A stretch of DNA of 27,780 nucleotides, from assembly GCA_937951995.1 (NCBI GenBank), contig CALGAG010000263.1:1-27780 (forward strand), in the 5' to 3' direction. The notes beneath the pieces were generated by a model. It ran no database searches. It saw only the letters and a list, made by a program, of their open reading frames with translations, and was not told the DNA's origin. Source of the DNA: an uncultured Bacillota bacterium. Lineage in GTDB: Bacteria; Bacillota; Clostridia; Tissierellales; Tissierellaceae. The position numbers were made by a program, and so were the translations under genes. Below are positions 23,627 through 27,780 of this stretch, piece by piece; the first letter of the stretch is position 1, and every line of letters begins with the position of its first letter.

Positions 23627-24409
23627 ATGTTGATAGACAGTCATGCCCATCTGGATGACCGCAGGTTTGATCCTGACAGGGAGACACTAATAGAGTCCCT
23701 TAAGGACAATGGAATAGACATGGTCATAAATGTGGGAGCTGATGTAGGGTCCAGCAGGGCAGCTGTGGACCTTGCGAAAAAATATGAGAACATCTATGCC
23801 GTTGTGGGGGTTCATCCCCACTCGGCAAAGGATTTGGAAGGCAAGGACCTAAGTGAGATAAGAGACCTCCTGAAGGAGGACAAGGTTGTGGCCATTGGAG
23901 AAATCGGCCTTGACTTCTACTACGACAACTCCCCAAGGGACATACAGAGGAAGTGGTTCAAGGCCCAGATTGACCTTGCCAAGGAACTGGACCTTCCAAT
24001 AGTGATCCACACAAGGGATGCAGCCCAGGAGACCTTTGACATCCTTAAGGAGGCGGCAGGGGATGGCAGGCTCAAGTGTCTCCTCCACTGCTATTCAGGC
24101 AGTGCGGAGATGGCTGAGGAATATATGAAACTTGGATTTTTCATTTCCCTGGGAGGTCCTGTCACCTTCAAGAACGCCAGGGTATCCCGTGAGGTTGCAA
24201 GGGTTGTTCCCCTTGACAGGCTCCTTATTGAAACCGACAGCCCCTACCTTACCCCGGAACCCTACAGGGGAAAGAGAAACGAGCCCATGTATGTAAAGTA
24301 TGTGGCAGAGAGGATTGCCCAGGAAAAGGGAGTGACCTTTGAAGAGGTAGCCCAGGCAACAAGTGATAATGTTTACAGGTTCTTCGGAATCCAAAGAAAG
24401 GGTCAGTGA
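23627..24409 (+). CDS. tatD: TatD-family DNase
   Basis: A 260-residue metal-dependent hydrolase with a TIM-barrel fold, implicated in DNA repair and 3'-5' exonuclease activity. Metal-binding motifs are present: DSHAHLDD at residues 3-10, GEIGLDFY near residue 90, VIHTRDA near 127, HCYSGS near 154 and ETDSPYL near 205. AGGAGG (23615-23620) precedes ATG 23627 by six bases. It lies in the conserved metG-tatD-rnmV-rsmA order, without yabE, which is on the other side of metG here. Confidence 0.95.
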   Translation: MLIDSHAHLDDRRFDPDRETLIESLKDNGIDMVINVGADVGSSRAAVDLAKKYENIYAVVGVHPHSAKDLEGKDLSEIRDLLKEDKVVAIGEIGLDFYYDNSPRDIQRKWFKAQIDLAKELDLPIVIHTRDAAQETFDILKEAAGDGRLKCLLHCYSGSAEMAEEYMKLGFFISLGGPVTFKNARVSREVARVVPLDRLLIETDSPYLTPEPYRGKRNEPMYVKYVAERIAQEKGVTFEEVAQATSDNVYRFFGIQRKGQ

Positions 24410-24414
24410 AGGCT

Positions 24415-24960
24415 ATGATCAAGGAAGTTATAGTAGTTGAAGGCAAGGATGACATCTCAGCGGTCAAGGCTGCCCTCCAGTGCGAGGTGATTGCAACCAA
24501 TGGCTTTGGATACGGAAGAAAGCTTATTGAAACCCTAAAATCCATCCACAAGAGGAGGGGGATCATCATACTGACAGATCCTGACTACGGTGGAGAACGG
24601 ATAAGAAGGGACATCTCAAAGCATATTCCAGACTGCAAGCATGCCTTCCTTCCCCAGGGCAAGGCCCTTAAGAAGGACAATATTGGAATTGAGAACGCAA
24701 GCCCCGAGGATATAAGGGAGGCCATAGAAAAGGCCAGACCAAACAGGGTGGAGGCCAAGGTCAACTTCCAAAAGGATGACCTCTTTCTCTTTAACCTTGC
24801 AGGTGGACCCGGCTCAAAGGAACGAAGGGAAAAGCTTGGGGAAATCCTGGGAATTGGATACACCAACGGAAAGCAGCTCTTGAACAGGTTGAACAATCTG
24901 GGAGTGTCCAGGGAGGAGTTTCTAAAGGCCATGGAAAGGATAGACAAGGATGGACAATAA
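24415..24960 (+). CDS. rnmV: Ribonuclease M5
   Basis: Matures 5S rRNA precursors. The 181-residue protein is a Toprim enzyme with the catalytic Glu in VVEGKDD (about residues 6-12) and the DxD-type motif in LTDPDYGGERIR (about residues 53-64). A second in-frame start, GTG 24406, overlaps the tatD stop. Neither start has a well-spaced Shine-Dalgarno, so ATG 24415 is chosen for its fit with family N-termini (IKEVIVVEGK). The gene overlaps rsmA by 11 bases, indicating coupling. Confidence 0.93.
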   Translation: MIKEVIVVEGKDDISAVKAALQCEVIATNGFGYGRKLIETLKSIHKRRGIIILTDPDYGGERIRRDISKHIPDCKHAFLPQGKALKKDNIGIENASPEDIREAIEKARPNRVEAKVNFQKDDLFLFNLAGGPGSKERREKLGEILGIGYTNGKQLLNRLNNLGVSREEFLKAMERIDKDGQ

Positions 24961-25810
24961 AAGACTGTATTCCCCAAGCCAGGTAAGGGAGGTTCTGGAC
25001 CGTCACGGCTTCACCTTCTCCAAGGGCCTGGGACAGAATTTCCTAATAGACGGAAACATCGTAAGAAAAATCGTAAGAAGCGCAGATATCGGCAAGGATG
25101 ACTATGTCCTTGAAATAGGCCCAGGCATGGGAACCCTTACAGAGGAGCTTGCCCTTAATGCAAAGAAGGTCATAGCCCTGGAGATAGATGAAAGGCTAAG
25201 GCCTGTCCTAGCTGAAACCCTGGACCCCTACGACAATGTTGAGGTTATCTATGGGGATGTATTGAAGCTGCCACTAAGGGAGATCATAGAGGACAAGTGC
25301 GGTGGCCAGCCTGTGAAGGTTGTCGCCAACCTGCCCTACTATGTTACAACTCCAATAATAGGAAGGCTCATTGAGGAAAACCTACCCCTCAAGTCCATCA
25401 GCGTAATGGTACAGAAGGAGGTTGCCGACCGGATGGTTGCTAAGCCCCACACAAAGGACTACGGATCCCTAACCCTTTTTGTTGGCTTCTACACAGAGCC
25501 CCAGATAATGATGAAGGTTCCAAAGACCGTCTTCATGCCCCAGCCTAAGATCGACAGCTCGGTCATAAGGCTCAATGTAAAAAAAGACCTTCCCGACACC
25601 AACAGGGACAGCTACTTCAAGCTGGTGAGGGCTGCCTTTTCAAAGAGGCGAAAGACCCTGATAAACGCCCTTTCAACCTATGGTCTGGAAGCAGACAAGG
25701 AAGAGATCAGGGAGGCCCTAAAGAGAGCTGGCATAGAGGAGACTGTAAGAGGTGAAGACCTCCATATGGACGATTACATCCGCCTTGCCCGAGAGCTGCC
25801 CAACCTATAA
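24950..25810 (+). CDS. rsmA: 16S rRNA dimethyladenosine transferase (A1518/A1519)
   Basis: KsgA/RsmA of 286 residues, which dimethylates two adjacent adenines near the 3' end of 16S rRNA. It shows KGLGQNFLID (about residues 25-34), SAM motif I EIGPGMGTLT (about residues 55-64), and the catalytic motif NLPYYVTTPI (about residues 126-135). The C-terminal helical domain with FSKRRKTLINAL is present. The start is within the end of rnmV, with only a short AAGG before it, so translation probably depends on coupling. It is the last gene of the metG operon. Confidence 0.96.
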   Translation: MDNKRLYSPSQVREVLDRHGFTFSKGLGQNFLIDGNIVRKIVRSADIGKDDYVLEIGPGMGTLTEELALNAKKVIALEIDERLRPVLAETLDPYDNVEVIYGDVLKLPLREIIEDKCGGQPVKVVANLPYYVTTPIIGRLIEENLPLKSISVMVQKEVADRMVAKPHTKDYGSLTLFVGFYTEPQIMMKVPKTVFMPQPKIDSSVIRLNVKKDLPDTNRDSYFKLVRAAFSKRRKTLINALSTYGLEADKEEIREALKRAGIEETVRGEDLHMDDYIRLARELPNL

Positions 25811-25816
25811 CAAGAC

Positions 25817-25866
25817 AAAAAACACAAAAAGAACCGGTCCCATTGTGTTTTTTGAAGGGACGGTTT
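25817..25866. terminator. Hairpin after rsmA, REP-like with conserved loop
   Basis: AAAAAACACAA (25817-25827) pairs perfectly with TTGTGTTTTTT (25843-25853), which can terminate rsmA transcription. The 15-base loop holds AAAGAACCGGTCCC. A second pairing, AACCGGTCCC with GGGACGGTT (to 25866), is mutually exclusive with the first. A related loop lies in the hairpin at 26540-26570, so this looks like a member of a small palindromic repeat family used as a terminator. Confidence 0.7.
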
Positions 25867-25905
25867 ATGAATTCTCTTTATGGGTAGAAAAGTATTAGGG
25901 ATTTG

Positions 25906-25934
25906 TTGACAAACATACCCTAAGGGGGTATAAT
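25906..25934 (+). promoter_or_regulatory. Consensus promoter of the glutaredoxin gene
   Basis: TTGACA (25906-25911), 17 bases, TATAAT (25929-25934). The spacer and the first bases of the -10 are occupied by the palindrome at 25915-25931, so a bound protein would block RNA polymerase. Confidence 0.9.
25915..25931. promoter_or_regulatory. 17-bp operator-like palindrome, CsoR/CstR type
   Basis: ATACCCTAAGGGGGTAT: perfect 6-bp arms ATACCC and GGGTAT. The C-tract/G-tract flanked by TA resembles operators of the CsoR/RcnR/CstR repressor family, which sense copper, other metals or persulfide. A near copy (14 of 17 identical) lies in the leader of the HesB selenoprotein gene at 27072-27088. Confidence 0.6.
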
Positions 25935-25966
25935 AATGTCAGGAATTAAATTAAGGGGGAATCAAC

Positions 25967-26197
25967 GTGAACGAAGTTATAGTTTATACAAGCAGTACAT
26001 GTCCTTACTGTACACTTGCAAAGAATCATCTTACTGAAAAAGGTGTTTCATATGTAGAGAAGAACGTTTCAACTGACAAGGATGCAAGAAAAGAGCTTAT
26101 GGCAATGGGACACATGGGTGTGCCTGTAGTTGTGATCAATGGAAATGAGATCGTAGGCTTTGACAAGGAGAAGATCGACTCACTTCTTGATGCATAA
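25967..26197 (+). CDS. Glutaredoxin-like thiol-disulfide protein
   Basis: A 76-residue thioredoxin-fold protein of the NrdH/YruB glutaredoxin type. The active site CPYC is at residues 12-15, the cis-proline loop is GVPVVVING and the C-terminal part is GFDKEKIDSLL. It reduces small disulfides or persulfides; the electron donor is not evident. The start is GTG 25967, seven bases after AAGGGGG (25953-25959). It is monocistronic, with a consensus promoter that carries a CsoR-like palindrome. Together with the DUF1858 and HesB-like genes it forms a small redox neighbourhood. Confidence 0.92.
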   Translation: MNEVIVYTSSTCPYCTLAKNHLTEKGVSYVEKNVSTDKDARKELMAMGHMGVPVVVINGNEIVGFDKEKIDSLLDA

Positions 26198-26206
26198 AGA
26201 AAGAAA

Positions 26207-26245
26207 AAAACGCTGAGATGAATATCATCCCAGCGTTTTATTTTT
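26207..26245. terminator. Bidirectional terminator, glutaredoxin / DUF1858
   Basis: AACGCTGAGATGA pairs with TCATCCCAGCGTT with one mismatch and a 3-base loop. An A run lies to the left and a T run to the right, so it acts for both convergent genes. Confidence 0.88.
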
Positions 26246-26263
26246 GGTTCAGTTTTTCTTAAA

Positions 26264-26449
26264 TTAGTTGTTCAAAGCATCCATAAGCTTGTTAAGGTCT
26301 AGACCGTGTACCATGGCTGCTTCTTCCAGACTTTCCATCTGGCTTGAAGGACATCCTACACAACCCATTCCGAATCTAAGTAGAATCTCTATGGATTCAG
26401 GCTTTTTCCTAATTAGCTCACCGATAAGCATATCTTTAGTTACTTGCAT
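26264..26449 (-). CDS. DUF1858 redox-disulfide domain protein
   Basis: A 61-residue protein consisting of one DUF1858 domain (hybrid-cluster-protein-associated redox disulfide domain). It starts MQVTKDMLIGELI and has a CxxC pair in GMGCVGCPSSQMESLEEAA (residues 30-33). The function is unproven; the CxxC suggests thiol redox or metal handling. The ribosome site AGGAGGG lies about eight bases before the ATG on the minus strand. It is convergent with the glutaredoxin gene and shares its terminator. Confidence 0.9.
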   Translation of the reverse strand: MQVTKDMLIGELIRKKPESIEILLRFGMGCVGCPSSQMESLEEAAMVHGLDLNKLMDALNN

Positions 26450-26539
26450 TGATACTTCCCTCCTTTTAATCCTTAGTAATATAGTAGCATATAAATTCCA
26501 TTATTGCTACATTTATTTTTGGACTTTTTCCCATGGTAT

Positions 26540-26570
26540 TCAAACAACAGGGACGGTTCTTTTTGTTTGA
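26540..26570. repeat. REP-like hairpin with GGGACGGTTC loop
   Basis: TCAAACAA (26540-26547) pairs with TTGTTTGA (26563-26570). The loop CAGGGACGGTTCTTT is the reverse complement of the loop type at 25828-25842 (AAAGAACCG(G)TCCC), but the stem sequence is different. This pattern of a conserved loop and changing but paired stems suggests a repeat family, possibly mobilised by a REP-associated transposase elsewhere. Confidence 0.6.
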
Positions 26571-26668
26571 TTATGAGTGATTTTATCTTACGACCTATAA
26601 TCCAACCCAGGCCTCCCTATTGTTTGAATATGCCTGAAACAGGATATATATGATTAGGAGGGATGTGT

Positions 26669-27016
26669 ATGAAAAACAGGGGTATATTCTCATTGCTTAT
26701 AAAGATAATAATATCTGCCCTTATCCTTGGTATAGCTGCATTTTTCACACCGGGATTTTCCATTGCTGGCGGCTTTGGAACCCTTTTTATGGCAGCTGCC
26801 GTAGTGGGGCTGTTAAGCTGGGCAGCGGTTGAGTTTCTTGGAGTCAAGGCTTCACCCTTTGGAGCAGGACTGACTGGATTTCTTGTAAGCGCAGCAATAC
26901 TATATTTGACCAGATATATTGTGGACGGGTTTTCAATAACCTTGTTTGGGGCACTTCTGGGAGCTTTTGTGCTGGGTGTCGTTGACTTTATAATACCAGG
27001 CAGGAGATTTAAATAA
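26669..27016 (+). CDS. Small membrane protein, phage holin IV superfamily (holin_4_2-like)
   Basis: A 115-residue, very hydrophobic protein with about four membrane segments (roughly residues 8-30, 34-58, 66-85 and 91-110) and a basic end PGRRFK. The pattern, including GGFGTLFMAAAVVGLLSW and GALLGAFVLGVVDFIIPG, fits the Phage_holin_4_2 family. Many members are chromosomal, not phage, and have no known role. AGGAGGG (26656-26662) is six bases before ATG 26669 but touches the alternative ATG 26663, so 26669 is chosen. No terminator follows, so read-through into the HesB-like gene is possible. Confidence 0.75.
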   Translation: MKNRGIFSLLIKIIISALILGIAAFFTPGFSIAGGFGTLFMAAAVVGLLSWAAVEFLGVKASPFGAGLTGFLVSAAILYLTRYIVDGFSITLFGALLGAFVLGVVDFIIPGRRFK

Positions 27017-27032
27017 TTATTTTAGATTTGAC

Positions 27033-27061
27033 TTGACTACAAAAATATTATATTGTAGAAT
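27033..27061 (+). promoter_or_regulatory. Promoter of the HesB selenoprotein gene with internal dyad
   Basis: TTGACT (27033-27038), 17 bases, TAGAAT (27056-27061). A dyad CTACAA-N10-TTGTAG (27037-27058) lies across the spacer and could be an operator for an unidentified regulator. Confidence 0.7.
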
Positions 27062-27071
27062 AAAGAAAGCA

Positions 27072-27088
27072 ATACCGTACAGGGGTAT
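27072..27088. promoter_or_regulatory. Second copy of the 17-bp CsoR/CstR-like palindrome
   Basis: ATACCGTACAGGGGTAT, with arms ATACC and GGTAT, matches the palindrome at 25915-25931 in 14 of 17 bases. It lies just after the expected transcription start and 19 bases before the ATG, a position suited to repression. Confidence 0.55.
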
Positions 27089-27107
27089 ATAGAGAGGGAG
27101 GAATATT

Positions 27108-27407
27108 ATGAATATCGAAATTACAAGTACAGCCAAGGATGAGCTGAAGAAAGTACTTGCAAATAAGAAGAACGAAGACAAGCTGTTGAGGATCTATATC
27201 GCAGGCTATGGTTGAGGCGGTCCTACATTTGGATTGGCTCTGGACGAGCTAAAGGATGAGGACATTGAGGTTAAGGTTGAAGACTTCCACTTTGTAATGG
27301 AAGACCTTATCACTGAGAACTTCGGAAGCTTTACTGTTGATTTCAGCGACAACTGGTTAAGACGTGGATTCAGCGTCTATCCGGACGGAGTTGCATCAAG
27401 CTGCTAA
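27108..27407 (+). CDS. HesB/IscA-like selenoprotein (in-frame UGA = Sec36)
   Basis: A 99-residue protein read through TGA at 27213-27215. The context IAGYG-Sec-GGPTFGLALDE aligns with the IAGYGCGGP motif of HesB-like proteins that have Cys at this site, and the frame continues with family-like sequence to GVASSC and TAA. HesB-like selenoproteins are an established bacterial family related to IscA Fe-S carriers; the precise role is unknown. GAGGGAGG (27094-27101) precedes ATG 27108. A SECIS-like hairpin follows the UGA. A simple stop-delimited ORF search would split this gene into two fragments. It has its own promoter, a CsoR-like palindrome and a terminator. Confidence 0.9.
27221..27256 (+). 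promoter_or_regulatory. Bacterial SECIS-like element in the HesB selenoprotein gene
   Basis: TTGGCTC (27234-27240) pairs with GAGCTAA (27246-27252) around loop TGGAC. A lower stem TCCT/AGGA encloses a 5' internal loop. The loop G at 27242 is 27 bases after the UGA. A G in the first two loop positions at 16-37 bases from the UGA is the published bacterial SECIS rule. Confidence 0.75.
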
Positions 27408-27424
27408 TTTGATTTGAACATGAG

Positions 27425-27452
27425 GACAGGCCGTTATGGTCTGTCTTTTTTT
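27425..27452 (+). terminator. Terminator of the HesB selenoprotein gene
   Basis: GACAGGCC (27425-27432), loop GTTAT, GGTCTGTC (27438-27445), then seven T. It is an 8-bp stem with one G-T pair. Confidence 0.92.
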
Positions 27453-27780
27453 GTGCAAATAATTATGGTTTACTTCAACTAATACTTGTTTGAGTATCGA
27501 AAGCCTCGGTAACGATTTTTATCGGACCGCTCATACCCTTTCGATGAATTCAAATGAAATCAAAGATTTCAATGAATTCTATCGCTGGGCACAAGAGGAG
27601 AGTGCTTGGCCAAGTAATGTCCTCAAAAATGTTACCATCGGCTTTCTTAAATTGGACTTTCCTTGTCTTGTCTGTCATTCTGAGCATGGCGAAGAATCTG
27701 GATTCCTCCACTTCGGTCGGAATGACCCTTGTGATTCCATTGTTCGTTTTAAGCTATCGTTTCTTACTTCTTACTTCTTA
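27453..27780. other. Gene-free tail with nested palindromes
   Basis: No coding sequence is seen. ATCGAAAG (27496-27503) pairs with CTTTCGAT (27538-27545) around an inner hairpin made of CGGT-AA-CGAT, TTTT, ATCG-G-ACCG. A long imperfect hairpin (27542-27584) has arms containing GAATTCA and TGAAATC around loop AAA. GGGCAC and GTGCTT may pair at 27587-27607. A further palindrome, GTCATTC to GAATGAC (27674-27726), contains GAATC/GATTC and resembles the TCACTCTGA-type repeats at 3825 and 4068. It may be a structured RNA or a palindromic mobile repeat. Confidence 0.6.

Noticed and set aside
26669..27016. Prophage remnant because of the holin-like protein
   Set aside because: No other phage gene is nearby, and this membrane family is common as a chromosomal gene.
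27108..27215. Short truncated ORF ending at TGA, i.e. a broken hesB pseudogene
   Set aside because: The frame continues with conserved sequence after the TGA, the position matches a Cys of homologues, and a SECIS-like hairpin is correctly placed.

Overview
The window looks like chromosome from a low-to-mid GC anaerobic Firmicute, most likely Clostridia or Tissierellia. That placement is inferred from gene content: a tmk-darA-holB-ricT cluster, a clostridial 2x[4Fe-4S] ferredoxin, the GlgC/GlgD pair, a T-box-controlled metG, an AbrB protein with a zinc tail, strong AGGAGG ribosome sites and an in-frame UGA selenocysteine codon. No rRNA, tRNA, CRISPR array or intact insertion sequence was seen.

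Layout. (1) 1-3549: the 3' end of an Orn/Lys/Arg decarboxylase-like gene, then tmk, two tandem DarA-type (cyclic-di-AMP receptor) genes, holB, ricT and a small ferredoxin. (2) 3590-4168: a repeat-rich intergenic stretch. (3) 4169-7194: a yabB-type tRNA methyltransferase gene, rsmI, abrB (minus strand) and nurA. A 46-bp sequence occurs in opposite orientations on either side of this block (4084-4129 and 7221-7266). (4) 7568-9406: a HerA-type ATPase, the usual partner of NurA. (5) 9476-19301: a tight glycogen operon, glgB-glgC-glgD-glgA-glgP-like-pullulanase. (6) 19334-21333: a YabE-like G5/3D cell-wall protein (minus strand) and a HicAB toxin-antitoxin pair. (7) 21326-25810: Met T-box leader, metG, tatD, rnmV, rsmA. 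(8) 25906-27452: a small thiol/redox group of glutaredoxin, a DUF1858 protein, a membrane protein and a HesB-like selenoprotein. (9) 27453-27780: a gene-free, strongly palindromic tail.

Relative to the Bacillus-type order (tmk-darA-yaaR-holB-ricT-yabA-yabB-rsmI-abrB-metG-tatD-yabE-rnmV-rsmA), the backbone is recognisable. About 15 kb (nurA, herA, glycogen operon, yabE-like gene, hicAB) lies between abrB and metG, and the yaaR position holds a second darA.

The most notable observations are these. The glgP-position protein is a full-length glycogen-phosphorylase homologue in which the PLP lysine and most catalytic and phosphate motifs are replaced, so it is probably a pseudoenzyme. The HesB-like gene is read through UGA and has a well-placed SECIS-like hairpin. 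A near-identical 17-bp palindrome lies in the promoter of the glutaredoxin gene and in the leader of the selenoprotein gene, which suggests one shared repressor of the CsoR/CstR type.
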